Positions 8,791-17,899 of a stretch of 64,000 nt of DNA are shown here, piece after piece; within the stretch, counting starts at the first letter, position 1; each line of letters begins with the position of its first letter. The notes below the pieces were generated by a model, which saw nothing but the letters and a program-made list of their open reading frames with translations, ran no database searches and was not told the origin of the DNA. The translations under genes and the position numbers were made by a program. The stretch comes from Actinokineospora auranticolor. GTDB lineage: Bacteria > Actinomycetota > Actinomycetes > Mycobacteriales > Pseudonocardiaceae. The stretch lies in the NCBI RefSeq assembly GCF_002934265.1, contig NZ_PTIX01000015.1:1-64000 (forward strand). The letters run 5' to 3'.

Positions 8791-9303
8791 ATGCCCGCCG
8801 AGGACACCACAGCGACATCCTCCGGCGCGGCGGTGCGCGCCGCCGCGGGTGAAGGTGCCCGACTGCGCCTGCCGGAGCGCCCCGCGGACCTGGGCGCGGT
8901 GGCCGAGCTCATCCGCCGCGTCGACCACGTGCTGGGTCGTGACCCGGCACACGTGGCCGAGGTCCGCGCCTGGACGGCGGGATCCGGTGACGGCGACGGC
9001 GCACCCGCCTTCGCGGTGGGCAGGCCGCCATCGCCTGCCACCCTGGTCGTGTTGCGGGACTTCGACTCCCCGGTGTCGCCGCTGCCTGTCGAGCCGCTAC
9101 CGATGCCCGCCGTGCCGACCACCCCCGGCGACCGCGATGGCGACCAGGTCGCCGCGGGTCGGGCGTTGCCGCGGGTGCTGCTCACAGCTTGCGCCGAGGA
9201 GTTGGCCTTTTCCCTTTTGTCCCAACTGATCGAGGCGCCCGCAACCCGCCGCGCGCTGAACGAGGTCGCGACCGGGGTGGCCGGCGAGGAGGGGCGAGCA
9301 TGA
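8791..9303 (+). CDS. Truncated Acg-family nitroreductase (C-terminal part)
   Basis: The product has 170 residues. The C-terminal part, GRALPRVLLTACAEELAFSL followed by LSQLIEAPATRRAL, matches the closing half of Acg-type nitroreductases. The N-terminal FMN-binding motif RAPSVHNSQPW present in the next gene is missing, and the protein is half the usual length of about 330. The ATG at 8791 has AAGGAG upstream, and the stop overlaps the next start by 4 bases, so it is translated as the first gene of a coupled pair. It may be a relic kept for coupling, or a partner subunit for the complete protein. Enzymatic activity alone is unlikely. Confidence 0.65.
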   Translation: MPAEDTTATSSGAAVRAAAGEGARLRLPERPADLGAVAELIRRVDHVLGRDPAHVAEVRAWTAGSGDGDGAPAFAVGRPPSPATLVVLRDFDSPVSPLPVEPLPMPAVPTTPGDRDGDQVAAGRALPRVLLTACAEELAFSLLSQLIEAPATRRALNEVATGVAGEEGRA

Positions 9304-10289
9304 TCGCGGAGTGGGATCGAGGCGAGGTGGCCGTGCTCACGGCGGCGTTCTCCCGCGCGCCGTCGGTGCACAACAGCCAACCCTGGCTGTTGGAGCTGGA
9401 CGGCCGCGCGGCGCGTGTGCTGGAGCGGGTGGACATCGCGCTGCCCCGGCACGACCGGCTCGGCCGCGACCGGCTGATCTCCTGCGGCGCCGCCGTCACC
9501 ACCGTGCGCGTCGCGGTGCGCCAGCTCGGCTGGGCCGCTCCCTGGCGCCAGTTCCCGGACCCGACCCGGCCCGAGGTCGTGGCCCGGATCGACGCGGGTG
9601 GGCGCCGGGAGCCCACCGAGACCGACTTGGCCGTCTACCGCGCCATCCCGAACCGGCACAGCCACCGCGGGGCGTTCACACCCGACCCGGTCGACGCCGC
9701 CCTGTTGTGCGCGCTGCGCGACCAGGCGCTCGAGGACACCCCGCGGGCCGCGGCCGTGCGCATCCTGCACGCCCCCGGCGATACCGGCGACCTGGCGCGG
9801 GTCCTCGCGCGCAGCGCGCTGGTATTCCGCCACGACCACGCGTACCAGCGCGAACTCGCCGCGTGGCGCGGCGGCGCGGACGACGGGCTGCCCAGCGCGG
9901 GTGGCACCCCCACACTGCCCTGGACCGGTCTCGTCGACGAGCACACCGCGGTCCCCGACGACGACGTGCTGGCCGCCCGCCTGGCGCGGGAGAGCTACCT
10001 CCTGATCACCACCACCGGCGACGGCCGCAGCGACCACCTCGCCGCCGGGATGGTCACCCAACAGCTGTGGCTCGGGGCCGTCGCCGCCGGACTGGCCGGC
10101 TCGGTTCTCACCCAGCCACTGCACGTCCCCGAGGCGCGGAAGTCCCTGATCCGGCGACTGGACCTGTCCGGCTACCCCCAACTCCTGCTGAGGGTCGGGC
10201 ACCCCGCCGAGGTGCCCGCGCCCAGCAGGCGCCGATCCACCGACGACCTGATCCGCGTCACGTCCGAAGAGTCCGGGAGGCCCGGGTGA
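9300..10289 (+). CDS. Acg-family nitroreductase, complete
   Basis: The 329-residue product has the Acg signature RAPSVHNSQPWLLEL near residue 20. The centre (RAIPNRHSHRGAF) and the C-terminal segments (SYLLITTTGDGRSDHLAAG, TQQLWLGAVAAGLAGS) match FMN-containing nitroreductases. The mycobacterial homologue Acg is a DosR-controlled protein with an unusual closed flavin site. The start codon overlaps the previous stop (ATGA at 9300), giving translational coupling. Transcription probably starts at the promoter carrying the box at 8701. The physiological substrate is unknown. Confidence 0.88.
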   Translation: MIAEWDRGEVAVLTAAFSRAPSVHNSQPWLLELDGRAARVLERVDIALPRHDRLGRDRLISCGAAVTTVRVAVRQLGWAAPWRQFPDPTRPEVVARIDAGGRREPTETDLAVYRAIPNRHSHRGAFTPDPVDAALLCALRDQALEDTPRAAAVRILHAPGDTGDLARVLARSALVFRHDHAYQRELAAWRGGADDGLPSAGGTPTLPWTGLVDEHTAVPDDDVLAARLARESYLLITTTGDGRSDHLAAGMVTQQLWLGAVAAGLAGSVLTQPLHVPEARKSLIRRLDLSGYPQLLLRVGHPAEVPAPSRRRSTDDLIRVTSEESGRPG

Positions 10290-10508
10290 CCACTTCACAC
10301 GGGCAGGTCGGAGTCGACGGCTCCGACACGCCCCTCACCGCCAGGTGAACCGCGGACGGAACCACGGCGATGGACCAGCCCACCGAACTCTCGGTCCGGA
10401 ACCCGTTGCCGTCGAGCGGAGCCAGTTCTTCCACTGAGGACATACGGGGCGTACCGGCCATTGTCCGCCCCTCCAGCTCGGATCAGAACCGTGGTCGCGC
10501 CGCGTCGT

Positions 10509-11888
10509 TCACGGGAGTCGGGCGGTCCAGACGAACACCCTGGTCCCGTCGACTCCCCGCGTCTGGCGCACGGAGCGGGAGCCGTCGGAAAGATCCCGCA
10601 GGACGGCCACCAGACGTGATCTGGCGACCGTGGGCGCACCGTCGTCCTGAACCGCCACCGCGAACGTGTCACCGTCGAAGTCGACGCACAGTTCGACGAG
10701 TCGGGCGTGCGCCACGGTCGTCAGCGCGTCGCGTGCGACCGCGATGATGTCGTCGGCGAGACCGGGCGGGCACATCCGGGTGATGTTGTCGGCCAGGGCC
10801 ACCCGCACCGGTGTGTCGATCACCAGCTCCGCCGCGTCGGCGGTCGCGAGCAGGCGCAGGGAGAGGGGAACGGGGTGTCGGCGGCGGGGGAACTCGGCGG
10901 CGAAGAAGTCGCGGACGCGGGAGGCGGTGGCCGTGAGCGAGTCGATGTGCTCGGTGAGGCGTTCGCGGTGCGCGGGCGGCGTACCGGTGCCGATGAGGTT
11001 CCGCAGTCCCAACCCCACCGCGAACAGGTCGCCGACCACCGCGTCGGTCAACGCGGCCACCGCCGTGTCGACTTCGTCGCGGTGCTCGGACTGGTCGTGC
11101 GCCGCGCTGGACCACGCGAACTCGATCGCTCCCGCGACCTGCCCGGCGAACGCCCCGAGGTGGCGCAGGTCGACGGGTGTGAACGGTGGTCCACCCGGGG
11201 TCCGGCCGACGGCGAGGGCGCCGGTCACCCGGTCTCCCCACCTGAGCGGCACCATGGCGACCGGACCGATCGCGCGGGCCTCCGGGTACGCCTCGGCCAG
11301 CAACGCCTTCCCCGCGCGGACCACGCGCGCCGCCAGGCTGTGCACGGGGTGCGGGGAGGTGCCCGCGGTGAGGTCGGCGGCGAGCGACCCGGTCACCGCG
11401 CGCACCCGCAACACCCCCGAGTCGGAAAGCAGCGTGAGGGTGCCGAAATCGGCCTCGGCGGCCTCGGCGGCGCGGTCGGTGAGCTGGTCGAGCGGGCGCT
11501 GGCCACCGCCGTAGAACAGTTGGACGCTCGCGCAGGCCGACGCCGCCGCCCAGCGCTCCCGCAACGCGGACTCGCGGATGTGCCGCGCGCTGTCGCGGAC
11601 CATCGCCACCGTCAGCGCGAGTGCTTCCGCCAGGGTGTCCTCGGTCGTGGCGGGCACGCCGGAGGGGGCGGCGGGCAGGCACCGCGTCGCGCGTGCGCCC
11701 GCCTCCAGGACGGCGCGGACCAGCGCCGCGGTCTCGATCACCCCGTCGGCGCCGGGAGTCGACCGCGGGTCTCCCGTCGCGCAGACCGACACCAGCGCGC
11801 TCGCACTGCTGTGGGTGATCCTGGCGAGCAAGGCCTCCCAGCGGGCGGAGCCGTGGTCGGACACCTGCTCCCGAGACGCGTTCGACAT
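10509..11888 (-). CDS. GAF-containing DosS/DevS-like pseudo-histidine kinase
   Basis: The product has 459 residues. After an N-terminal helical region, a GAF domain spans roughly residues 150-270. A segment aligned with the DosS dimerisation helix follows, where DLFAVGLGLR corresponds to the DosS stretch RLFAVGLALQ. The position of the phosphorylated His in the D-L-H-D motif reads ALTD. The N-box reads ARDALTTVAHARLV without the Mg-binding Asn, and the G1 box is DDGAP rather than DNGRG. The protein should therefore neither autophosphorylate nor bind ATP normally. It may sense a ligand or compete with a true sensor kinase. The ATG at 11888 follows GGGGA. Confidence 0.75.
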   Translation of the reverse strand: MSNASREQVSDHGSARWEALLARITHSSASALVSVCATGDPRSTPGADGVIETAALVRAVLEAGARATRCLPAAPSGVPATTEDTLAEALALTVAMVRDSARHIRESALRERWAAASACASVQLFYGGGQRPLDQLTDRAAEAAEADFGTLTLLSDSGVLRVRAVTGSLAADLTAGTSPHPVHSLAARVVRAGKALLAEAYPEARAIGPVAMVPLRWGDRVTGALAVGRTPGGPPFTPVDLRHLGAFAGQVAGAIEFAWSSAAHDQSEHRDEVDTAVAALTDAVVGDLFAVGLGLRNLIGTGTPPAHRERLTEHIDSLTATASRVRDFFAAEFPRRRHPVPLSLRLLATADAAELVIDTPVRVALADNITRMCPPGLADDIIAVARDALTTVAHARLVELCVDFDGDTFAVAVQDDGAPTVARSRLVAVLRDLSDGSRSVRQTRGVDGTRVFVWTARLP

Positions 11889-12227
11889 GACGATTCCCCA
11901 TCGCTCACGTGTCACGTGTCGGCGGGGTCACGGCCAACGATGTCAGCTTGTGTGGACCGGGTCGCTTCGTTCCACGACTCGACCATAATCGGATCACCGG
12001 CCGGGGGAACCGCCGAGCGGGTGGGTCCGTGAGCCGCGACGCGGCGGCGGTCGAGTCGCGGCGGGAGTTCGCGATGAACCCCATCACACGCGGGAGTGAA
12101 CGGGCACCGAGCGGCCAGGACCGTTTCACCGGACGTGCGCCGCGTCGGGTACGTTGCCCGCCTGACCCTGTGCGGGCTCTGCGCAACCGTCGTGCCCCCG
12201 CGGACTTCGTTCAGGAGTGGGCAGGAG
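11889..12227. other. Divergent promoter region without a gene
   Basis: These 339 bases separate the pseudo-kinase from the GAF-ANTAR gene. Open frames here are arginine-rich shadows. No good GGGAC/GTCCC palindrome is present; GTGGACCGGGTC near 11951 has a spacer that is too short. Confidence 0.5.
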
Positions 12228-12971
12228 GTGTCGCGCGCGTGGTCCACTGGTGCGCTCGTCGTGGCTGAGGCCGGTGATGACGAGGCCGACCGGGTTCGTC
12301 ACCGCGTGGTGGGGGACCTGCGCGGCGGCGGCAGCGAACTCGACGCGCTCGCGAAGGTGTGCGATGCCTGCGTCGAGTTGCTGCCGGTCGACGGCGCGTC
12401 GGTCTCGGTCATGACCGGCGACCTCGGGCGCGAATGCCTGTACGCGACCGATCGGGTCGCCGCCCGCATCGAGGCGGTGCAGTTCAGCCTGGGTGAGGGG
12501 CCGTGCTTTCAAGCGTTCGACACCAAGCGGCCCGCGCTCGCCCCGAACCTGCGCGACGTGGCCTGGCCGGTGTTCGCCGCGGAGATCGGGGCGGAGCCGG
12601 TCGGGGCCCTGTTCGGGTTCCCGCTGGTCGCCGGGGCGATCAGCATCGGCGCGCTCGACCTGTACCGGCGGACTCCGGGCTGGCTGTCGGCCGCGCAGCT
12701 GCGGGTCGCCCTGCGCCTGGTCGACGTCGCGACGCTGGTGTTGCTGGGGCTCGGGCTCGACCGAGCGGCCGGGGCGTGGACGGACCTGCCGTTGCGCCGC
12801 GCCCAGGTGCACCAAGCGGTCGGAATGCTCATCGCGGAGTTCGGCGTGTCGCCGGAGCACGCGTTGGCCCGCCTGCGCGGACACGCGTTCACCACCGGAC
12901 GCCTCGTGGACGAGGTCGCCGACGACCTCGTGTCCCGCAGGCTTCACCCCGCGGACGTCGGGGGAGCGTGA
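12228..12971 (+). CDS. GAF-ANTAR regulatory protein
   Basis: The 247-residue product has a GAF sensor domain (about residues 35-175; VKFSLGEG-like segment VQFSLGEGPC, then PVGALFGFPL). A C-terminal ANTAR RNA-binding domain follows (HQAVGMLIAEFGVSPEHAL, then ADDLVSRRLHP). ANTAR proteins usually act as antiterminators that bind paired RNA hairpins. The GTG at 12228 is chosen for its spacing from AGGAG; a GTG at 12261 is an alternative. It lies 64 bases upstream of a second protein of the same architecture. The signal and RNA targets are unknown. Confidence 0.85.
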   Translation: MSRAWSTGALVVAEAGDDEADRVRHRVVGDLRGGGSELDALAKVCDACVELLPVDGASVSVMTGDLGRECLYATDRVAARIEAVQFSLGEGPCFQAFDTKRPALAPNLRDVAWPVFAAEIGAEPVGALFGFPLVAGAISIGALDLYRRTPGWLSAAQLRVALRLVDVATLVLLGLGLDRAAGAWTDLPLRRAQVHQAVGMLIAEFGVSPEHALARLRGHAFTTGRLVDEVADDLVSRRLHPADVGGA

Positions 12972-13035
12972 TCCACCTGTGGCCGCCCGGCACGTTCTAC
13001 GCTGTTCGGGCGAAGTAGGAAAGGAGGTTCCCGTT

Positions 13036-13800
13036 GTGGAGACGCCGGGATCGGCGCGGGAGGCGCTGCTGCTGGGCGCGTTCGTGCGGATGGCCGACAC
13101 GCTGGTCGACGACTACGACGTCGTCGAGATGCTGCACGAACTCGTGGGATACTGCGTCAGCCTGCTCGACTCGGCCGCGGCCGGGCTCGTGCTGTCCGAC
13201 CAGCGCGGCGGTCTGCAGGTGCTCGCGTCGTCGACCGACGAGACCCGGCTGTTGGAGCTGTTCCAGGTCCAGATCCGCGAGGGTCCCTGCCTGGACTGCA
13301 TCGGGGCGGGCGAACCGGTCCGCGTTCCCGACCTGGCCGCCGAGCGCGCCCGCTGGCCGAGGTTCGTCCCCCAGGCGGTCTCCCGTGGCTTCGCCGCGGT
13401 GCACGCCATCCCGATGCGCCTGCGCCAGAACACCATCGGCGCCCTCAACCTCTTCGACCACGGCGTGGGTGCGATGGCCGAGCAGGACCTGCTGGTCGCT
13501 CGGGCTTTGGCCGACATCGCCACCATCGGAATCCTGCACGAACGCGCGATCCGCCGCGGTGAAGTGCTCACCGAGCAGTTGCAGACCGCGCTGAACAACC
13601 GGATCACGATCGAGCAGGCCAAGGGCGTGCTGGCGCACGCGGGCAGGCTCGACATGCACCAAGCGTTCCAGGCGCTGCGGGCCTACGGGCGCAGCCGCAA
13701 CGCCCTGGTCTCCGAAGTCGCTCACCAGGTCGTCACCGGGGTCATCACCCCGGCGGCCGTCCTGACCCTGAGCGCGCCGCCCGGGCGGGGTTCGACGTGA
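13036..13800 (+). CDS. GAF-ANTAR regulatory protein
   Basis: The 254-residue product has an N-terminal GAF domain (about residues 20-165, with the typical EGPCLDCIGAGEPV and IPMRLRQNTIGALNLF). A complete ANTAR domain lies at the C-terminus (NNRITIEQAKGVLAHAGRLD, then EVAHQVVTG). The GTG at 13036 has AAGGAGGT with ideal spacing, so the much longer upstream open frame is not used. It follows the first GAF-ANTAR gene with little identity between the two GAF domains, so they may read different signals. The role as an RNA-binding antiterminator is known for the family and inferred here. Confidence 0.92.
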   Translation: METPGSAREALLLGAFVRMADTLVDDYDVVEMLHELVGYCVSLLDSAAAGLVLSDQRGGLQVLASSTDETRLLELFQVQIREGPCLDCIGAGEPVRVPDLAAERARWPRFVPQAVSRGFAAVHAIPMRLRQNTIGALNLFDHGVGAMAEQDLLVARALADIATIGILHERAIRRGEVLTEQLQTALNNRITIEQAKGVLAHAGRLDMHQAFQALRAYGRSRNALVSEVAHQVVTGVITPAAVLTLSAPPGRGST

Positions 13801-14249
13801 CGACCTCGTTCCGACGCGGCTCCTCCCCGGTGGGGGCTGAACCACCCCGCGGGCCCGGCCTCGCCCATCGGGTTGGCGGGATCCCGGGAACCGGGCGAGG
13901 AACGGCAGCGCGGCGACCACGACCGCGGGAGGTTCCAGCCACCACCTCACGTCGGTGTGCGGTCGTCGGTGATACCGCCCGCGAGGAGGTAGGCCGCCGC
14001 CCGGGTCGCTGCTGAGCCGACCGCTTCGCCGCCGCCACCGCTCCTCCCGGGGCGCGCACCGAGCCCGGTACCCGCCCTCGTTCGAGGTGCGGTGATCGGG
14101 GCAGTGCCGAAGGTCACCGCCGGTCGAGGTCCCGCGACCACTGCCCGACACCCGCGCGAGTGGCGACGATCGAGAGGTGGGAGCAGCGCGTCCGCCCCGG
14201 GCGCGCCACTGGCGGAGGACGGGTTGGTCCGTCCGGTGTGGAGGATGCG
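13801..14249. other. Intergenic region with a possible terminator
   Basis: No gene is visible in these 449 bases. CCTCGCCC (13859-13866) and GGGCGAGG (13893-13900) can pair in a long-looped hairpin about 60 bases after the GAF-ANTAR stop and may end that transcript. Open frames on both strands have the composition of out-of-frame GC-rich DNA. Confidence 0.4.
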
Positions 14250-14843
14250 ATGCGGGTTCGGGACTTGATGAGCAGGCCGGTCTTCAGCGCCCGACCGGGG
14301 AGCACGGTGCGCGAGGTGGTCACGGTGATCACCGAGCACGGCTACGCGAGCCTGCCGGTCGTGGACGACCTGGGTCGCGTGGTCGGTGTGGTGGGCGAGC
14401 CCGAGTTGCTCCGCCACGTGGGCGACCGGCAGGTCTCTCCCGACGCGCCGGTGTCGTCGGTGATGGTTCGCCCGGTCGAGGTCGCGCACCCGGCCGACGA
14501 CGTGTCGACGGTCGCGGAGACGATGCTGCGGACCGGGCTGCGGTGCCTGCCGGTTGTGGAAGAGGGTTTGCTCGTCGGTGTGGTCGCCCGCCGGGACCTG
14601 TTGCGCTCCATGGTCCGCGATGACGACGTCATCGCCGCCAAGGTGCGCGCCCTGCTCGACGACTACGCGGGCAGCAGGCGCCACTGGCGGGTCGAGGCCG
14701 ACGACGGGCGGCTCGTCGTGACCGGCGAGTTCGCCGACGAGGCCGAGCGCGGCCTGGTCGTCGCCCTGTGCCGCACCGTCCCGGGCGTTCGCGAGGTCCG
14801 GTTGTCGGCGCTCGCCCCCACTTCGTCCGGCTGGGACGACTGA
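14250..14843 (+). CDS. CBS-pair and BON domain protein
   Basis: The 197-residue product has two CBS motifs. The first begins VRDLMSRPVFSARPGSTVRE and includes YASLPVVDDLGRVVGVV; the second begins SVMVRPVEVAHPADDV and includes LRCLPVVEEGLLVGVVAR. A C-terminal BON domain follows (about residues 130-190, ending TVPGVREVRLSAL). CBS pairs usually bind adenosyl ligands, and BON domains often associate with lipids or other proteins. A CBS protein (Hrp1) is one of the strongest DosR-regulon products in mycobacteria. The ATG at 14250 follows GTGGAGGA and starts exactly at the CBS domain. A related gene follows at 15069. Confidence 0.9.
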   Translation: MRVRDLMSRPVFSARPGSTVREVVTVITEHGYASLPVVDDLGRVVGVVGEPELLRHVGDRQVSPDAPVSSVMVRPVEVAHPADDVSTVAETMLRTGLRCLPVVEEGLLVGVVARRDLLRSMVRDDDVIAAKVRALLDDYAGSRRHWRVEADDGRLVVTGEFADEAERGLVVALCRTVPGVREVRLSALAPTSSGWDD

Positions 14844-15068
14844 GGTCCGCGGCACGGGGCCCGGCGTTGGACATCGCCGTTCCCCGGTGGTGGGCGGACA
14901 GGGGAATCCGGCCCCGGAACGGCGAGCGTCCGCCACTGGATGGGCGTACCTCTCGTCACTGGTCGCCCGGGGGTGTCCGCGGTCAGTGTCGGTGGAGACG
15001 AACCGCGCCCGCCCGGACGGGGCGGGCGCGGGCTGGATCGCGCGGGCCGAGACCGATCAGGAGGCGTC

Positions 15069-15641
15069 ATGCTGGCGAGCGAGATCATGGACGCGGGAGC
15101 GGTGGCCGTGCGGCCGGACACGCCGCTGCGCGCGGTGCGGGAGGTGTTGCGCGCGGCGCGTGACGGCGCGGTCGCGGTCGTGGCGGACGACCGCGTGGTC
15201 GGGATGGTGTCCTCGGGCGACCTGCTGCGCGAGCAGGTCCGGTCGATCCCGCGGGCCGCCACCGCCGCGGACGTGATGGACCCCGTGCGGCCCATCACGT
15301 CGACCGCCCACTGCGGGGACGTCGCCAGGCTCCTGCTGGGCACGGGCCACCAGGCGCTGCCCGTGGTGGACGGGGACGGCGGCCTCGCCGGGGTGATCGG
15401 CCTGAGCGACCTGCTCGACGCCCTGGAAACCCGGGATGACGTGCTGGCCGTGCGGGTGTGCAAACTCGTCGCGGACAACGTCCAGCCGTGCGCGCTCGAC
15501 TGCGCCGTCACCGATGGCAACGCGGTGGTGACCGGCGAGTTCCGCAGCGGCCGCGAGGAGCGCGTGGTCCGAGCCCTGGCGTCTTCGGTACCCGGGGTGC
15601 GGACGGCGCGCACACGACCGGCGCCTGGACCCCGTGACTGA
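15069..15641 (+). CDS. CBS-pair and BON domain protein
   Basis: The 190-residue paralogue of the preceding protein has the same order: CBS1 (SEIMDAGAVAVRPDTPLRAV), CBS2 (DVMDPVRPITSTAHCGDVAR) and a BON-like tail (VTGEFRSGREERVV). The ATG at 15069 has AGGAGG (15059-15064) upstream. The 225-base gap after the first copy suggests an independent promoter or a long leader. Cysteines in CBS2 and the tail (HCGDVA, QPCALDCAVT) are absent from the first copy. The ligand is unknown. Confidence 0.88.
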   Translation: MLASEIMDAGAVAVRPDTPLRAVREVLRAARDGAVAVVADDRVVGMVSSGDLLREQVRSIPRAATAADVMDPVRPITSTAHCGDVARLLLGTGHQALPVVDGDGGLAGVIGLSDLLDALETRDDVLAVRVCKLVADNVQPCALDCAVTDGNAVVTGEFRSGREERVVRALASSVPGVRTARTRPAPGPRD

Positions 15642-16068
15642 TCGCGCGACGCGGGGTTCACCCGCGGCAGCGCGACAAGGCGGCGTGGATACCGCGATGT
15701 CGTCACGGCACATCGCCACGCCTCCCCGATGACCGCGCCGCGCCGGTCGACCCGCTTGGCGGTGGTCTCCTTGCCCTCGAACACCCCTGGCCCCCGAGAC
15801 ACGTCACAACCCGGCTTCTCGCGGAAGAGCACCTCGGCGGACTTGCTCGTTCAGTCCACAGAGGAGTGCGGCAGACACGGGCCGCTCCGATCCGGGCCGG
15901 AGTCCAGGACCGTGTACCCGGGTCCAGTCGACCGACGCGCGGATCGGGACCTACGCCGCGATCGCCGGGACGATCGGTTCGGCAACCCCGGGAAGTCGTC
16001 CTCTGCCGTGGCCCCTTCGTCTCCGCTGTACTCGCTGGGAGGAGCACACGACGAACGGGAGCGCGAAA
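15642..16068. other. Intergenic region without a recognised gene
   Basis: I see no gene with family features in these 427 bases. A reverse frame near 15720-15832 reads LFREKPGCDVSRGPGVF, which has ordinary composition but matches nothing I recognise. It could be a relic. Confidence 0.35.
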
Positions 16069-16695
16069 ATGCCTCGGTCGACCATCGGTCCTGTCCCGCG
16101 ACCGGAGCGGACCCGCGGGTTCCTGCGCCTGCTGAGGTGGTCGGTGCGTTCCTCCGCCCGCGGCGCCGACCACGTCGAGGCGGTTGTCGTCGTGCTCTGC
16201 GCACTGGGCGCACTCGTGGCCGTGCCGGTCGCGGCGGCGGTCGGCACCGAGGTGTACGTCGGCACTTCGGCGGCGGCGCGTCGGGAGCAGGCCACGCGGA
16301 TCCCCGCCGAGGCGACCGTGCTGGTGGCCACACCCGCGGGTCTCTCCGGCAGCGGCGGCGCCGCCCTGCCGCACAGCTTCCAGGCGCCTGTGGAGTGGTT
16401 CGCGGGCGGGGAGCGGCACACCGGGATGGCGTCCGTGCCGGAAGGTACCCGGGTGGGCGAGCACCAGACGGTCTGGCTCGACGTGGTGACCGGCGAGCCG
16501 GTTTCCCAGCCCACCCGCGCCACCGACGCGGTGACCAGCGCCATCACCGTCGCCGTTTTGGTCCTGATGTTCGCACTGGTCGGCTTGGTGGTGCTCTGCG
16601 CGACCGCGCACTCGGCACTCGACCGGCTCCGGTTGCGCGGCTGGGCGGAGGAATGGGCCCGTGTCGGCCCCCGCTGGAGCCACCACACGCCCTGA
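16069..16695 (+). CDS. Rv1733c-like two-helix membrane protein
   Basis: The 208-residue protein has two transmembrane segments, about residues 38-60 (VEAVVVVLCALGALVAVPVA) and 158-180 (AITVAVLVLMFALVGLVVLC). They flank an extracytoplasmic segment of about 95 residues with WFAGGERHTG and WLDVVTGEPV. This layout and the C-terminal ARVGPRW tail are those of the Rv1733c family, a DosR-regulon membrane protein of unknown function. The ATG at 16069 follows GGGAG. The assignment rests on topology, short motifs and context. Confidence 0.75.
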   Translation: MPRSTIGPVPRPERTRGFLRLLRWSVRSSARGADHVEAVVVVLCALGALVAVPVAAAVGTEVYVGTSAAARREQATRIPAEATVLVATPAGLSGSGGAALPHSFQAPVEWFAGGERHTGMASVPEGTRVGEHQTVWLDVVTGEPVSQPTRATDAVTSAITVAVLVLMFALVGLVVLCATAHSALDRLRLRGWAEEWARVGPRWSHHTP

Positions 16696-16998
16696 GACCT
16701 GTGCTCGCACGTAGAAGGCAGACTGCCGAGTAGGGCCCTACGCGGCGACCGGCGGCCTGGACACCGCTTTCCGGCACCGATTTGCCAGGCATCGGGTGCC
16801 CACGGACGGCGTGACCCGCGACGAGTCGGCGAACCCGCCGCGGTTCGCGGACGCGACCGACTACCCTTGCCCGTCATCCGACCGACCACGCGCGGCCAGG
16901 TCGCCCACCGTCGGCACCACCGGCTGTTGGCGGCTTACCGCAACCGATCGGCGGGCGCGGCAGCTCGTGGTCGGCCCGCCGACGGCGCCGGGGGACGC
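16696..16998. other. Convergent intergenic region
   Basis: There is no gene in these 303 bases between two converging genes. GTAGGGCCCTAC (16731-16742) is a perfect 12-base palindrome 35 bases after the stop. With no loop it is a poor terminator and could be a protein-binding site. Confidence 0.4.
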
Positions 16999-17658
16999 TC
17001 AGCCGGGTTCGTTGCCCACACGGATCCCGCCGAACACGGCGGTAGCGCGCACGACCAGCACAGGTGCCTCCGGCGGGAGCTGTTCCCCCGCGGTCTTGTC
17101 CTCGCACCCGCCCATGACCGGCATGCCGGTGATGCGCACCCGCCACCCGCGTGGCACGAGGACGTCGACGCCACCGAAAAGCGCGAGCGCGTCCACTGTG
17201 GCCTCCCGCTCGACGTGCGCCTCGCGCAGGTCGAGGGTGGCGCCGCCGAAGATCGCGGAGACGTCGGCGTGCGTGAGGTGCGCGGAGCGGTCGACGGTCC
17301 TGGTGCCGCCGAACACCGCCACCGGCGCGGTGAACTCGCTGTGGTCGACGACGCGGTGCCTGCGCAGTCCGATCAGGACGGCCGCGCCCATGACGACGAA
17401 GACGGTCGGCCAGAACACGCCGCTCTCGCGCCACCCCAGTTGGTTCGCCAGCAGAACGCAACCGAAAGCCGCTACGACAACCGGGCCCGCTGACACCCGC
17501 CGCTGCACGAGCATGACCGTGACCCCGAGCCCGATGACCGCGACCGGCCACCAGTGGTCGAGGACGTTTCCCGCGTCGAACAGGTCGAACGCGTCGGCCA
17601 GGCCGAGCACCCCGAGGATGAGCAGGACCAGGCCGATCCACAGCCGAACCGGTTTCAT
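16999..17658 (-). CDS. LiaF/DUF5668-like membrane protein
   Basis: The 219-residue protein begins with short hydrophobic hairpins (RLWIGLVLLILGVLGLADAF, WWPVAVIGLGVTVMLV, then two more). A C-terminal beta-repeat domain resembles cell-wall-active antibiotic response proteins (VAVFGGTRT, SAIFGGATLDLREA, LALFGGVDVLVPRGWRV, TAVFGGIRV). The repeated F-G-G motif is characteristic. LiaF-like proteins report on membrane stress and restrain sensor kinases in Firmicutes; the actinobacterial role is unclear. The ATG at 17658 has AGGAGGTCGTC upstream. It is divergent from the decayed beta-CASP gene across two DosR-like boxes. Confidence 0.82.
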   Translation of the reverse strand: MKPVRLWIGLVLLILGVLGLADAFDLFDAGNVLDHWWPVAVIGLGVTVMLVQRRVSAGPVVVAAFGCVLLANQLGWRESGVFWPTVFVVMGAAVLIGLRRHRVVDHSEFTAPVAVFGGTRTVDRSAHLTHADVSAIFGGATLDLREAHVEREATVDALALFGGVDVLVPRGWRVRITGMPVMGGCEDKTAGEQLPPEAPVLVVRATAVFGGIRVGNEPG

Positions 17659-17765
17659 GACGACCTCCTCGTGTCGATCGCGACGCCCCGCACACGCGGG
17701 GCCAGGCACGTCGACGCTAGGGCGGACCCGCGACGACCGACGCGCTCGGAGGTCCCCTGATCGCC

Positions 17766-17836
17766 GGGACCTTCGCACCCGACGACGTCACCCGGCGAGA
17801 CCGGACCATCCGCGCGGCGGACAGGACCTTCGTCCC
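17766..17836. promoter_or_regulatory. Two DosR-like boxes
   Basis: AGGACCTTCGTCCC at 17823-17836 matches GGGAC-N4-GTCCC at 13 of 14 positions. GGGACCTTCGCACC at 17766-17779 keeps a perfect left half and 3 of 5 right-half positions. Both share the GGACCTTCG core and lie 57 bases apart in the divergent region between the LiaF-like gene and the relic at 17900. Confidence 0.5.
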
Positions 17837-17899
17837 TGCGCGGTCGCGGTCGCCGCCGCGATTCTGGGAAGCGGTCGACGACACCGGGAGGAGCCACCC

